A stretch of DNA of 64,000 bases. It comes from Gracilibacter sp. BRH_c7a (GTDB lineage: Bacteria > Bacillota > Desulfitobacteriia > Desulfitobacteriales > Syntrophobotulaceae). Location of the stretch: assembly GCA_001516055.1 (NCBI GenBank), contig LOEZ01000040.1, positions 81,103-145,102 on the forward strand, read 5' to 3'. A program made the position numbers and the translations under genes. Under the pieces are notes generated by a model. It did not search any database. It was not told the origin of the DNA and saw only the letters and a program-made list of their open reading frames with translations. The first letter of the stretch is position 1; each line of letters opens with the position of its first letter. This document shows positions 7,278 to 18,300 of the stretch, one piece after another.

Positions 7278-9983
7278 TTATTGCTGCTCTACCAAATCCG
7301 CTAAAGATTTTAGCATCTCACCTAGCTGATCGCCGTAGTTGCCGTAATCAGCCCAGCGTCCTTCTCGAGCTGCTGTCTCCATGTCCAGGTACAGCTGGTT
7401 AATTTTACTCACTAGATCATTAAGGTTGTAATCAATAATCGGCTGATCATCATCACCTGGTTCACCTGGCTCACTAGGCTGGTTAGGGGTCTCATCTTTG
7501 CTCACTCCGAATAGTTTCTCCAAGGCCATATCAAGGGAACTTTCCATCACCAGTTTATCATTATAGAAGACGATAACCCGGCGCAATTCGGGGACACTAC
7601 GGCTTTGAGACAAGATGTAGAGCGGCTCTACATAAAGGATATTATTGTTTATAGGAATGGTTAGCAAGTTACCTCGAACAACTTGGGATCCACCCGTATC
7701 CCAGAGAGATATCTGCTGAGATATTTCAGGATCTTGATCGATGTATGCCTCAATCTGGCTCGGTCCTTCTACCAGTTCACCACGAGGAAAGTTAAACAGT
7801 TTTAGTTTACCATAGTTATCTCCATCATTACCTGCAGCCAGCCAGCCCACCATATTGTTTCGGTTTAAAGGAGTGAACGGCTGTTTCAGGATGAATTCGG
7901 CCGCATCCTCACCAGGCAGCTGCATAATGACATAGTAGGGCTCGACCCTAACTTCGGATCCTCCATATTTCTCTACTGGAATCTCCCAGACATTTTCTCT
8001 GTTATAGAAATCCATGGGATCAGTCATATGATAGTTCCGGAGCATGCTCGCTTGAATCTCAAAGTAATCCACCGCATAACGTTTATGGTTCTCTAAGACT
8101 TGAGGGAATTCTGCTCTTTCTTTTATCAACCCTGGAAAAACGCCTTCCCATGCTTTAAGTATAGGATCGTTCTCATCAAATTTGTAGATGCTTATATCTC
8201 CATTATAGGCATCAATCACAACTTTAGCTGAATTACGAATATAATTGACTCCGCCAGTCGGTTGAGAATACGGATAGAGATTAGAAGTAGTATAAGCATC
8301 TACGATCCAGAATATCCTGCCATCAGCTACAACCGGATAGGCGTTACTATCCAGATGCAAAAAGGGAGCAGCCTTACTTATCCTGTCTAAGATATTGCGG
8401 TTGTAAAGTATGCGGCTTTCGGCTGTAATCTCATCTGAGAATAATAGGATAGGTTTACCGAACTTGATAGCATAGAGGATTCGTCTTATTGTGTTAAGCT
8501 CAACCCCATCTTCTCCCTGATACTGAGTTACCATCTCGGAGCCTTCTACTGGATGGCCGAATTCTCCGTTAAGAGTGCCTACTACCACGAATTGGTCTGT
8601 CATCTCTCCAAAATAGATCTCAGGTCTAGTTAGAGGGATGTTAACTTCACTTTTAACTGGAATATCACGAAGGTAATAGGTGGGATGACCGTTAGCTGTG
8701 ATGGCATTAACTGGAGACATCACAGTACCGTAACCGTGGGTGTATTTGAAATGACGGTTTATCAGAGTTTGGGCTTGGTCGGGAAGTGATTCGATATTGA
8801 GTTCTCTCAAGGATAACATAACTTGATTATACTTATCGTCAAATCGATAGCGGTCGATATCTATATCTTTAAACTCGTAGTAAAGACGCAAAGACTGATT
8901 TTGTTGATAATGTTGCTGTAAGGGACGATAATCAAGTAAACGGATGTTATTGATTGTAGGTTGGTTATCTTCTAGAATACTTGAAGTAATTCCACTGTCA
9001 TCTACATTGTACTCCACTTCTTCCATATTCGACAAACCATAAGCATCGCGGGTAGCTTGAATATGGTGTGCTATATAAGGAGTTTCTCGAACAAGTTGAT
9101 TGGGGCCTACTACAAACTTTTCAATAATTCCTCCATAGACGCCGCCTATTATTGTTACGATTATTAATAAGGCCGGAGCAGCTAATAGTATTCGGACCTT
9201 TTTTAATTTAATATTGACCAGAAGCGCGACGGCCAATAATGCACCAAGAACTTGCTGGATTTTCAGTAGAGGAAGATGAACATGGACATCAGTATAGCCT
9301 GCCCCAAATAGGGAAGACGACGGTGATACTAGTACTCCAGCCATAGCCAAGCCTCGAGTCAGGGTATACCAGACCATTACGATGCCTAATAACACTGAGA
9401 GATGTATAGTAGCTTGAGCTGACAGCTGAGGCTTAAAGCGAGCGAAGGATAAGGCTCCCCCAATAACATAGGCTGCAATAACGAACGAAATGGTTAAAAA
9501 CAGAAGACTAACTAAGATGCCACTTAGAACTGAATAGAGGGGATAGCTAAATAAGTAATAACTAAAATCCCTTCCCAAGATTGGATCAACCTGTCCGGTG
9601 GGAGTAGAATTTAATAGCAATAAAATCTTATCCCACATCTGAGGTAGTATCCATACCCAGAAGAGAGAGATGCCAAAGGCGATTAGGGTGAGGACTTTTT
9701 TACTAATGCTAAATTGTTGATGTCCAACCGGTATTCCTTCAATTTTTCTCAAGCGCTTAATTCTAAACTGTTCCACCAAAGGAAGAACATTCAAGAGGAT
9801 AAAAGCGAACCCTATCGCCCAAAGTGCTGATTTAATCAGTAGTTCAAGTAAAATAGGTTTTAGAAAAACCTGGGAAAGGTCAAGGCTTTGATACCACAAA
9901 TAATCAGTATAATATGCTACTGCGACAATCGCTATTAGTATTAATGCCCCAAGAATGAACGGAATCTTATATTTTCTTAACAT
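7278..9983 (-). CDS. UPF0182 family large membrane protein
   Basis: This 901-residue protein has seven or so membrane helices in the first ~300 residues, a large extracytoplasmic domain, and an acidic, Pro/Gly-rich linker (~residues 840-860) before a C-terminal helical tail. Motifs such as NPVNAITANGHPTYYLRDIP and the TRPEIYFGE segment are hallmarks of UPF0182 (COG1615), a family of unknown function in Actinobacteria and Firmicutes. Length is normal. The ATG has GGAGG just upstream. It is monocistronic between convergent buk and the divergent MCP gene. Confidence 0.9.
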   Translation of the reverse strand: MLRKYKIPFILGALILIAIVAVAYYTDYLWYQSLDLSQVFLKPILLELLIKSALWAIGFAFILLNVLPLVEQFRIKRLRKIEGIPVGHQQFSISKKVLTLIAFGISLFWVWILPQMWDKILLLLNSTPTGQVDPILGRDFSYYLFSYPLYSVLSGILVSLLFLTISFVIAAYVIGGALSFARFKPQLSAQATIHLSVLLGIVMVWYTLTRGLAMAGVLVSPSSSLFGAGYTDVHVHLPLLKIQQVLGALLAVALLVNIKLKKVRILLAAPALLIIVTIIGGVYGGIIEKFVVGPNQLVRETPYIAHHIQATRDAYGLSNMEEVEYNVDDSGITSSILEDNQPTINNIRLLDYRPLQQHYQQNQSLRLYYEFKDIDIDRYRFDDKYNQVMLSLRELNIESLPDQAQTLINRHFKYTHGYGTVMSPVNAITANGHPTYYLRDIPVKSEVNIPLTRPEIYFGEMTDQFVVVGTLNGEFGHPVEGSEMVTQYQGEDGVELNTIRRILYAIKFGKPILLFSDEITAESRILYNRNILDRISKAAPFLHLDSNAYPVVADGRIFWIVDAYTTSNLYPYSQPTGGVNYIRNSAKVVIDAYNGDISIYKFDENDPILKAWEGVFPGLIKERAEFPQVLENHKRYAVDYFEIQASMLRNYHMTDPMDFYNRENVWEIPVEKYGGSEVRVEPYYVIMQLPGEDAAEFILKQPFTPLNRNNMVGWLAAGNDGDNYGKLKLFNFPRGELVEGPSQIEAYIDQDPEISQQISLWDTGGSQVVRGNLLTIPINNNILYVEPLYILSQSRSVPELRRVIVFYNDKLVMESSLDMALEKLFGVSKDETPNQPSEPGEPGDDDQPIIDYNLNDLVSKINQLYLDMETAAREGRWADYGNYGDQLGEMLKSLADLVEQQ

Positions 9984-10244
9984 TTATCGACCTCCAAAAA
10001 TCATTTTATTTAAGCTTAACATAATATTACCTAAGACGTCATCCATATTTTTCCCGAAAACAAAAACTTATATAAGTAGGTATTTGGAATTGAAACTATG
10101 TGATAAATCTGATTATTTAGTTTTTTTTGTTGAAATAGGATTGCTTGTAAAGCTAAATTCACATACAATGGATATTAAAGAAAACAAAATTTAACGGATA
10201 ATATTGGAAAATGACGAATAGAGATGAAGAAGGGAATATTAAAA
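9984..10244. other. Intergenic region between divergent UPF0182 and MCP genes
   Basis: About 260 AT-rich bases should hold the divergent promoters of both genes. I find no convincing small gene, riboswitch or clear sigma-factor consensus. A short open frame across it has no proper ribosome site. Confidence 0.4.
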
Positions 10245-11969
10245 ATGAAATGGTTTGTTAATTTAAGAACAAAACATAAGTTAATAGTTTCCTTTTCGAT
10301 TATGATTTTGATAGTTGTATTAACTGGTTTGACAGGTATAGCGTATATGACCAACATGCAGAAGAATATGAATTCTATATATGATGATAAGTTATTACCA
10401 ATTATGCTGATCAATAATATCCAACTTAATCAAGGTTCTGAAAAATCACAAATCTCAAAGATCTCTGAAAACCCTGAAGATGCCATTGCGATTCAAGTAG
10501 CTGCAGATGCTTTAAGAAAACTTGCAGCAGACGATGATCTTCAAATTAAACAGTATAATTTAGAGAATACAAGTTTGGAAGAGAAATTCTTAGTTGAAGA
10601 GTACATTACTAAGAATCAGAACTTTAAAGATCTCAGTAATCAGATATATGACGATTCCAGCGTAGGTGATTATACAACAGCATTGGCAACATCTGAGATA
10701 GCCTCAGAAGAGCTGAATGAAAAAGAAAGGATACTAAAAGATCTAACAGAGAGAAATATGTCTATGGCTTCAACTCTAAAATCCTCATCTGAGGAAGAAT
10801 TTAATTTTGCAAGAAAAGTAATGATTGGTTTAACTTCTTTAGGCATTTTCTTAGCGATAATATTTAGTATCTTGATTGGACGGATAATCAGTAACCCTAT
10901 TACTGTAGCTGTAGAGCATTCTCAATTGTTTGCCCAAGGAGATTTTTCTCAAGACTTACCTGATACCTTTTTACATAGGAAGGATGAGATGGGGGATATT
11001 GCAATCTCTCTTAATGCGATCGGTAATAATATGAGAAGAATGTTCACGGAAGTGAAGAATAGTATTGAGGAGATGAGAACATCCAGCCAAGATTTATCTG
11101 CCTCTGCTGAAGAAGTAACAGCTCAGGGGTATAGCACAGACTCAGGAACCCAAAAAATTACAGAAGGTATGCAGGAAGCCTCAGCTTTTTCCCGTGAAAT
11201 AGCTGCTTCCGGTGAAGAAATAGAGAGAGGATTAGTACAACTTTCACAAAATGCTGTTGAAGGGACTAAGATAGTTAAAGAAATCGAGCTGCGTGCCATA
11301 GAAATGAGAACAAATGCAGAAGCTTCAAGAACAGAAGCGCGCAACGTCTATCAAATTAAGCAAGCAGAGATACTTGGAGCTATTGAAGAAGGTCAGGTAG
11401 TTAATGAGATAACTGAAATGGCCAAGACTATCTCCGAAATTGCTAATCAAACGAACTTACTTGCACTCAACGCTGCTATCGAAGCCGCAAGAGCAGGAGA
11501 ACAGGGGAAGGGTTTTGCTGTTGTGGCAGATGAAGTTAGAAAGCTCGCTGAGGAGTCTTCGAATACAGTCATAGGTATTCAGGAAGTTATCGAGAAAGTC
11601 CAAACTGCCTTTAAGAATCTTTCTCAGAATTCTCAAGATATATTATTGTTTATTGATGGAAAAGTGACACCAGATTATGAAGTATTAGTAGAAACAGGTG
11701 TCCATTATGCTAAAGATGCTGATACTATCGGGAAAATAGTGGAGGGCTTCGCAGCTACTTCTCAACAAATATCTGTATCTATTGTACAGGTTAACAAAAC
11801 TCTGGAAACAATGTCAGCAAGTGTGGGAGACGCAACGGTCAATTCCCAAATGATTGCTGAAAACATTAAAGAGACTGCCAGAGCCATGGAACAAGTTGCT
11901 AATGTAGCTCAGATACAGGCTCAGTTAGCAGAGAGACTGAATACAATGACTCAAAGTATTAGGGTCTAA
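10245..11969 (+). CDS. Methyl-accepting chemotaxis protein (4HB sensor)
   Basis: This 574-residue receptor has an N-terminal membrane helix, a ~150-residue extracellular helical bundle of the 4HB_MCP type, a second membrane helix (~residues 188-210), a HAMP domain and a long cytoplasmic coiled coil with the conserved hairpin tip [19 protein letters not shown]. It signals to CheA/CheW; the ligand is unknown. The start is the ATG 9 bases after AGAAGGGA; an ATG seven codons earlier has a poor ribosome site. The stretch [20 protein letters not shown] after the tip interrupts the usual heptads, a feature I recall from other Clostridia MCPs. Confidence 0.9.
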   Translation: MKWFVNLRTKHKLIVSFSIMILIVVLTGLTGIAYMTNMQKNMNSIYDDKLLPIMLINNIQLNQGSEKSQISKISENPEDAIAIQVAADALRKLAADDDLQIKQYNLENTSLEEKFLVEEYITKNQNFKDLSNQIYDDSSVGDYTTALATSEIASEELNEKERILKDLTERNMSMASTLKSSSEEEFNFARKVMIGLTSLGIFLAIIFSILIGRIISNPITVAVEHSQLFAQGDFSQDLPDTFLHRKDEMGDIAISLNAIGNNMRRMFTEVKNSIEEMRTSSQDLSASAEEVTAQGYSTDSGTQKITEGMQEASAFSREIAASGEEIERGLVQLSQNAVEGTKIVKEIELRAIEMRTNAEASRTEARNVYQIKQAEILGAIEEGQVVNEITEMAKTISEIANQTNLLALNAAIEAARAGEQGKGFAVVADEVRKLAEESSNTVIGIQEVIEKVQTAFKNLSQNSQDILLFIDGKVTPDYEVLVETGVHYAKDADTIGKIVEGFAATSQQISVSIVQVNKTLETMSASVGDATVNSQMIAENIKETARAMEQVANVAQIQAQLAERLNTMTQSIRV

Positions 11970-12022
11970 CTCATTAGACAATTATCTTGTGTTAATGTTC
12001 ATGGAGCCGAGGTGTTATTCTA

Positions 12023-12916
12023 TCATACCTTGGCTCCTAAACGTTCTCCCATATAAATCATTGTTTCGATACCTTGTTCAGTGTTCGAGAGGATATCACC
12101 ATCAATCTTAACAGTATTCTCCTTGAGAAAAACTATTAATGTTGAACCACCGAATTTAAAATATCCTTTTTCAGAGCCCTTTTCCACATGTTGATCAGGC
12201 ACATAAGTTTGGACTATGGAGCCGACACAAGTTGCTCCAACCTCCATAATCACGATTTGCCCAAAATTATCTGACTGGAAAAGAGTAAATTCTCTTTTGT
12301 TTTCACAATACAAATTAGCTATCTTCTGCAAAGCAAGTGGACTCACGGAATAATAATGACCTTCTACTCTGGAAGTTAAAGACGGTATACCGCGATCGGG
12401 AAAATGAAACCTGTGATAATCTGAAGGACATAATCTTATGATTATACATGTTCCCTTATCATAGGTTAAGGCCAAATCTTTGTCTTGGAATAAATCTGCT
12501 AAAGAGTAATAGCTTCCTTTAACTTGTAGTAGTTTTGTTGCATCAATATTCTGCCAAGCAAAAACTCTACCATCTGCGGGAGAAACAAGGATATTAGATT
12601 GGAGTATGATCGGTCTGCTTCCTGATTTCAGTTCTCTAATGAAAAAATCGTTAAAAGTTCGGTAAGAGGATATATCCTCGTTTTTTGCCTCACCCATATC
12701 TATCTCCAAGTTGGACACAAAATTCTTTATTTGTCTCGAACTGAATCTCGTATCTTGGAGTTTGCCATATAAAGAAGAAAATATTTTTCTTTTTAGAATA
12801 GATTCTAACGCCATAGAGCCTGATCTTGTATAGTAAATCCACTTTAAGAACTTATAGCCAGCGACCTTTTCTTCCTTTTGTTCACCCGTTTTCCTGTCTT
12901 TGAAATAGATAGACAT
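12023..12916 (-). CDS. psd: Phosphatidylserine decarboxylase proenzyme
   Basis: This 297-residue enzyme makes phosphatidylethanolamine from phosphatidylserine at the membrane. It carries the catalytic Asp (PADGRVF, D115), the His region (DYHRFHFP, ~168-171) and the self-cleavage motif GGST, with S258 becoming the pyruvoyl group and giving a beta chain of ~257 and an alpha chain of ~40 residues. This length and the GGST variant fit the longer Psd class of Clostridia. GGAGG precedes the ATG. No phosphatidylserine synthase gene lies beside it. Confidence 0.93.
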   Translation of the reverse strand: MSIYFKDRKTGEQKEEKVAGYKFLKWIYYTRSGSMALESILKRKIFSSLYGKLQDTRFSSRQIKNFVSNLEIDMGEAKNEDISSYRTFNDFFIRELKSGSRPIILQSNILVSPADGRVFAWQNIDATKLLQVKGSYYSLADLFQDKDLALTYDKGTCIIIRLCPSDYHRFHFPDRGIPSLTSRVEGHYYSVSPLALQKIANLYCENKREFTLFQSDNFGQIVIMEVGATCVGSIVQTYVPDQHVEKGSEKGYFKFGGSTLIVFLKENTVKIDGDILSNTEQGIETMIYMGERLGAKV

Positions 12917-12943
12917 TAAAGCCTCCTATATGTATTTATTTGT

Positions 12944-13024
12944 TTAAAGAATACTGATTAACGCAATCATATAGGCTAGAATTAATACCCCGAAAAAAAT
13001 TATTTTTTTATGAGAACTCTTCAT
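12944..13024 (-). CDS. Small single-pass membrane peptide, 26 residues
   Basis: A very short frame encodes MKSSHKK followed by ~18 hydrophobic residues, so one transmembrane helix with a basic cytoplasmic N-terminus. It has an excellent ribosome site, AGGAGG 9 bases before the ATG, which is the main reason to believe it is translated. It lies between psd (same strand, 27 bases downstream) and motA (opposite strand). I do not recognise the sequence. It could be co-transcribed with psd. Because it is so short, composition alone could not prove it. Confidence 0.55.
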   Translation of the reverse strand: MKSSHKKIIFFGVLILAYMIALISIL

Positions 13025-13240
13025 TCTTGTTATACCTCCTGCGATAATAGTAAGTCCATTAAATAATAACATATTTACTAAAGCATGTCGCAATTATTGG
13101 ATTATACCTTAGTATTGCTTAATATTGTTTCGTAATTTTACGATATAAGTAGTGTTGACAGTTTACTTTCTTATAAGATATCTTTTTGTTATAAGTGAAA
13201 AAATAGAAAAATTACTAACTATAAGAATTGGAGAGGAATA
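13025..13240. other. Upstream region of motA and the 26-residue peptide
   Basis: About 215 AT-rich bases hold divergent promoter space. A TTGACA at 13155-13160 followed 18 bases later by TATCTT is a possible sigma-A promoter for motA. No sigma-D-like flagellar promoter was seen. Confidence 0.35.
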
Positions 13241-14050
13241 ATGGATTATTCAGTAATCGTCGGGATTATTCTTGGTATTAGTGCGGTTGTAGTGGGCATG
13301 ATTGCGAAAGGGGCAAGCATAGCTGTTCTAATCAACCCTGGAGCAATGATCATTATCTTTGTTGGAACTGCCGCTGCTATTGCAAACGCTTTCACGTTAA
13401 AAGAAATTAAAAGAATTCCAACCCTCTTTAAGGTTTTGTTCACCGAACAAAAATTATATGATCCTGCAAGCATTATTAAATTATTAGAAGATTTGTCACG
13501 CCAAGTTCGTAAAGAAGGTCTCTTATCCTTAGAGGCAAATATTGAAGAAATAAACGATCCATTCATTAAAAAAGGTCTGGAAATGATTGTCGATGGAGTA
13601 AACGAACAATTCTTAAATGATTATATGCAAACAGAAATAGAAATGATGGAGGAACGACATCACGCAGGTGCTCTGGTTTTTTCTCAGGCTGGAATGTACG
13701 CTCCAACGTTAGGAGTTCTCGGTGCTGTAGTTGGTTTGATAGGAGCACTTGGGAATTTGGATGATACTGAAAAGCTTGGACATTCCATAGCTGCGGCCTT
13801 TGTCGCAACCTTATTCGGAATTTTTACTGGATATGTTCTGTGGCATCCTTTTGCCAACAAATTAAAACGTAAATCATCTGAAGAAGTCATTATTAAGAAC
13901 ATGATCCTAGAAGGATTAATTCAAATATTAAATGGGAGTAACCCAATGCAGCTCAAACAGAAGATGATGGCTTTTCTTAACCCACAGGATAGGGCTAGGT
14001 TAGAAAAAATGGAAATGGAAAGTGAAATCCAAAGCAATGAAGAAGAATAA
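13241..14050 (+). CDS. motA: Flagellar motor stator protein MotA
   Basis: This 269-residue protein has four membrane helices with the large cytoplasmic loop between helices 2 and 3, the typical opening MDYSVIVGIILG, and the GALVFSQAGMYAPTLGVLGAVVGLIGAL stretch seen in MotA (proline in the third helix). With MotB it forms the ion channel that drives flagellar rotation. GGAGAGG precedes the ATG. The motB gene overlaps its 3' end, the usual coupled arrangement. Confidence 0.95.
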   Translation: MDYSVIVGIILGISAVVVGMIAKGASIAVLINPGAMIIIFVGTAAAIANAFTLKEIKRIPTLFKVLFTEQKLYDPASIIKLLEDLSRQVRKEGLLSLEANIEEINDPFIKKGLEMIVDGVNEQFLNDYMQTEIEMMEERHHAGALVFSQAGMYAPTLGVLGAVVGLIGALGNLDDTEKLGHSIAAAFVATLFGIFTGYVLWHPFANKLKRKSSEEVIIKNMILEGLIQILNGSNPMQLKQKMMAFLNPQDRARLEKMEMESEIQSNEEE

Positions 14051-14798
14051 GGGTATGAAGAAGAAACATGAAGAGCATATAGATGAGACGTGGCTGATAC
14101 CTTATGCGGACATGCTTACTTTACTGTTGGCTTTATTCATCGTATTATTCGCTATGAGCCAAGTTGATTCCAGCAAATTTCGTGAATTGAAAAGAGCACT
14201 GGAATCAGCATTTAGCGGGGGAGTAGGTATAATAAGTAGTGACAGTAATATACCCGAACAAGATGATAATTCCCCAAATCCTCTAGATCCTGATCCTCTC
14301 AACGAATTCTTATTAGAGGATGAGAGGCTTCAGCAATACAAAAAAATGCTGGATGAATATTTTCAAGAACAAGGGCTAGAGAAATCTGTTACGAACAGTA
14401 TTACAGAAAAAGGACTACAAGTGTCTATCCAGGAAATGGCCTTGTTTGATTCAGGTAAAGCAATCTTACATCCTGAAGCGTTGGATGTTATTACTAACAT
14501 ATCAGTAATCCTTGGTGATATGGATAACTATGTTGAGATATCAGGGCATACAGATAATCTCCCGATCTCTACTTCAGAATTCCCATCTAACTGGGAGCTT
14601 AGTGTGGCCAGATCATTAAATGTTATGAAGTATATGCTTACAAACCAAAAACTTAATCCAGCAAGGTTTTCTGTTGTGGGTTACGGAGAATATAGACCAA
14701 TACGTTCTAATGAGACTGAAGAAGGAAGAGCAGCAAACCGAAGAGTTGAGTTATTAATCTTAAGGATGTTCATGAAACCGCCACCAACCGATGGATAA
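14037..14798 (+). CDS. motB: Flagellar motor stator protein MotB
   Basis: A basic N-terminus is followed by one membrane helix carrying the ion-binding aspartate (YADMLTLLLALFIVLF) and a C-terminal OmpA-like peptidoglycan-binding domain with ISGHTDNLPIS and YGEYRPIRSN. It anchors the stator to the wall. About 253 residues from the chosen ATG. The start is uncertain: GTG at 14022, ATG at 14037 and ATG at 14055 are all in frame and overlap or abut the end of motA, implying translational coupling; none has a perfect ribosome site. The rest of the motility genes are not in the window. Confidence 0.93.
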   Translation: MKKNKGMKKKHEEHIDETWLIPYADMLTLLLALFIVLFAMSQVDSSKFRELKRALESAFSGGVGIISSDSNIPEQDDNSPNPLDPDPLNEFLLEDERLQQYKKMLDEYFQEQGLEKSVTNSITEKGLQVSIQEMALFDSGKAILHPEALDVITNISVILGDMDNYVEISGHTDNLPISTSEFPSNWELSVARSLNVMKYMLTNQKLNPARFSVVGYGEYRPIRSNETEEGRAANRRVELLILRMFMKPPPTDG

Positions 14799-14810
14799 AA
14801 GAGAAAGGTA

Positions 14811-14842
14811 AAAGGGACGTAACAAAAATGTTACGTCCCTTT
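14811..14842. terminator. Bidirectional terminator between motB and the stress protein gene
   Basis: A perfect 14-bp stem (AAAGGGACGTAACA and complement) with an AAAA loop is flanked by A-run and T-run, so it can end transcription of motB and of the convergent gene. Confidence 0.85.
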
Positions 14843-14863
14843 TATATATGAAGATTCTTGAAG

Positions 14864-15307
14864 TTAGGCTTCATTAGGTTTAACAACTAAAACAGGACAT
14901 TTAGCTTTTAGCAACACCCTCTGGGTAACACTTCCGAAGAAAGCACTGGCCAGTGGATTATGACCAATACTGCCGATTACAATCAAGTCGATTCCTACTT
15001 CTTCAGCATAGTCCAAAATAACTTGTGGTGGATTACCAGGTTCAACCACCTTTGTAATCTTGATATTCTCATGTTCAACATTTTCTAACGCCTCATTGAT
15101 GACTTGTCTGCCACCTTCCACGGAATCTTCATGAGACAGCTGAATACCATGAGGAAAAGTATATCCGGCAAAGTAAGCTTCCGGAGTAAAAGTTACATTA
15201 ATTATCGTGATTTCAGCATTTAGTCCTCTTGCGAGATTCACGGCTTTAACTAAGGCTTCTTGAGATGTAGGAGAACCGTCGATAGGTACTAAGATTTTTT
15301 TTACCAT
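14864..15307 (-). CDS. Universal stress protein, UspA family
   Basis: This 147-residue protein has the VKKILVPIDGSPTS opening, the Asp of the nucleotide site, and the C-terminal ATP-binding G-x2-G-x9-G-S/T signature seen as GSIGHNPLASAFFGSVTQ, so it belongs to the ATP-binding UspA class. These soluble dimers are linked to stress endurance; the exact activity is unknown. The ATG at 15307 was chosen; a GTG four codons upstream is possible and both have weak ribosome sites. It lies upstream of the motB-facing terminator and downstream of pyc, which reads the same way. Confidence 0.88.
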   Translation of the reverse strand: MVKKILVPIDGSPTSQEALVKAVNLARGLNAEITIINVTFTPEAYFAGYTFPHGIQLSHEDSVEGGRQVINEALENVEHENIKITKVVEPGNPPQVILDYAEEVGIDLIVIGSIGHNPLASAFFGSVTQRVLLKAKCPVLVVKPNEA

Positions 15308-15381
15308 ACAATCACTCACTTTTTTTCAATAATTATAACATGGCTTTTGTATTTATTCTATTGGATTATTTATTTTTTTTA

Positions 15382-18300
15382 TTATTTAAGTTTCATTAAA
15401 AGTTGACCTGATTTTACTAGTTGACCTTCAGAGATCAATATAGTATCAATCTCTCCCACCTCAGGAGATAGCACATTGGTTTCCATCTTCATAGCATCAA
15501 TAATAAAGAGGCTCTGTTTTTTTGCCACTTTCTCGCCTTCGGCAACAAAGATTTTAGCTATACTTCCCGTTATTGAAGAACCGATATGTTTAGGGTTCTT
15601 CGGGTCAGCCATCACAGTGGCATCATTGACCACTTTTTCCTCAAAATTCTTATCGAAAACCTTCATCTCTCTTCTATTGCCATTAACTTCAAAGACAAGG
15701 GTTTTATAGCCTTCGGGATCTACTTCGCTGACTTCTACCAATTTGACAATCATTATCTTGCCTTCATCAAGTTCTATTTCACTGGTTTCGCCTTCTTTCA
15801 GACCATAGAAGAACACATGGCTTTCAAGATTATAGAGATGTCCGTATTCAGCAAGGTTCTTAAGATAATCACTATAGACCTTGGGATATAGAGCATAGCT
15901 CAAAGCGTTTCTTATATTAGCTTCTACTAGAAACTCATTGTTAAGCTTATCTTTAAGCCCCTCGAAATCTATAGGTTCCAGAATCTCGCCGGGTCTACAG
16001 GTTAGAGGCTGTTCACCTTTAAGAATCATCATTTGTAAATCTTTAGGGAATCCTCCCTCAGGTTGCCCCATCATTCCTTTAAAATAATCCAGAATAGAAT
16101 CAGGATAAGTTAAATTCTGTCCTTTTTCCATAATGTTTTCCCTAGTCAAGCCATTTTGAACCATGAAGATAGCAAGATCACCAACTGCTTTGGAGGTAGG
16201 AGTAACTTTAACTATATCACCCAGCATTTCATTAACGTCTTTGTACATCTCTTTGACTTCTTGGAACTTGTGACCTAAACCAAAACTCTCTACCTGAGGC
16301 TTAAAGTTGGAGTATTGTCCTCCGGGTATTTCATACTTATATATTTCAGCTGTGCCGGATGCGAGCTCAGATTCAAATTGTTCATAGACTACTCTGGTCT
16401 CACTCCAATAATCACAGAGTCTTTGAATATCGTGTAGACTAAGGCCTGTATCAAATTTAGTATTTTCAAGAGCTGCGATAACTGAATTAAGAGCGGGTTG
16501 ACTAGTAAGTCCGGACATTGGACTTAAAGAAGTGTCTACGATATCTACTCCTTCTTCAGCTGCCATAAGGAGGGTAGCTACCCCGTTCCCACTTGTATCA
16601 TGGGTATGCAGGTGAATGGGAATAGAGATTTCTTCTTTAAGGGCTTTTATAAGCTTCGCTCCCGCATATGGTTTGAGTAAACCTGACATATCTTTAATTC
16701 CTAAGATATGAGCTCCCATTTTCTCAATCTCTTTTGCCTTATTAACATAATACTTTAGTGAATACTTATCTTTTCTATCATCTAAAATGTCACCGGTGTA
16801 ACATACACATACTTCTGCGATCTTTCCTGTTTTCATAACTTCATCGAAAGCAACTTCCATACCTTTGAGCCAATTAAGGCTGTCGAATATCCTAAAGATA
16901 TCTATCCCTTGACGAGCAGCTTCCCCGATAAAAGTCCTAATTAGGTTATCGGGATAATTGGTATAGCCAACAGCATTCGCTCCCCTGATTAACATCTGGA
17001 AGGGTATATTGGGAATAAGCTTCCTGAGAGCTTGGAGTCTTCTCCAAGGGGATTCTCTCAAAAATCTATAGGCAACGTCAAAGGTAGCACCGCCCCACAT
17101 CTCCAAGGAGAATAGGTCCTTAGCTAAGACCGAAGTAGCCTCCGCAATCTTAAGCATATCCTTAGTCCTTGTTCTTGTAGCTAAAAGAGATTGATGCGCA
17201 TCCCGGAAAGTGGTGTCCGTAAGCAGTAGTTTATCCTGATCCTTGATCCAGGAGACAAACCCTTCAGCTCCTCTTTGATCTAATATCTGTTTTAGACCTG
17301 TAAGATCTGAATTCACTTCTACCTTAGGGACAGGTGCAATATTATAATCTCTTTTAGTATTTTTAACTTCATTAACAATTTTTTCACTGATAAATTTGAG
17401 AATTTTAGTTTCGTAATCCTTTTTAGGTTTGATATCAAAAAGTTCCGGAGTGTCATCTATGAAATGGGTGTCACATTCTCCACTTATGAACTTCTCGTGA
17501 TTGAGAACATTGATCAAGAAAGCTTCATTCGTCTTAACCCCTTTGATATTCATCTCCTTGATAGAACGAATAGCTTTTTGAGTAGCATCTTCAAAGGATC
17601 TAGCCCAGGAAATAATCTTGACAAGCAGACTATCATAATAGGGAGAGATAACTGACCCAGTATATCCGTTACCTCCATCGAGTCTGATACCGAAACCGGA
17701 ACTTGATCTGTAAATATCAATCTTACCTGTATCAGGCGCAAAATTATTCAAGGGATCTTCGGTAGTTATTCGGCATTGAATCGAATAGCCCCGTGGTTTA
17801 ATTGAATCCTGGGATGGTATTCCTATTTTCGGAGAATCCAAGGGGTACCCCTGAGCAATAAGAACTTGACTCTGGACGATATCTATACCTGTGGTCATTT
17901 CCGTGATAGTATGTTCTACCTGTATTCTGGGGTTCATCTCGATAAAATAATGGTTACCTTGCTTATCAACAAGAAATTCTACTGTCCCTGCATTGACATA
18001 CCCGACTGCCTGGGCAATTTTCAGAGCATCTTGACATAATCTCTCTCTAAGCACAGCGGAAATAGAGAGAGCTGGTGTAAATTCAACTATCTTTTGATGA
18101 CGTCTTTGGATAGAACAGTCTCTTTCGTGAAGATGAACAATATTCCCGTACTTGTCTGCTAAGATTTGTACTTCTATATGCTTTGGTTTATCCAGATATC
18201 TTTCGATAAAGATATCATCTATTCCGAACGCTTTTCTGGACTCAGCTTTGGCACTTTTATATTCTCGGGATAAGTCTTTCTGACTGTGAACCACTCTCAT

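Noticed and set aside
9955..10194. 79-codon frame over the UPF0182 start
   Set aside because: It begins inside the UPF0182 coding region and has no ribosome site; composition is that of AT-rich intergenic DNA.
12003..12037. Imperfect hairpin (GGAGCC/GGCTCC arms) between the MCP and psd genes
   Set aside because: It overlaps the last codons of psd and has no T-run on either strand, so it was not called a terminator.
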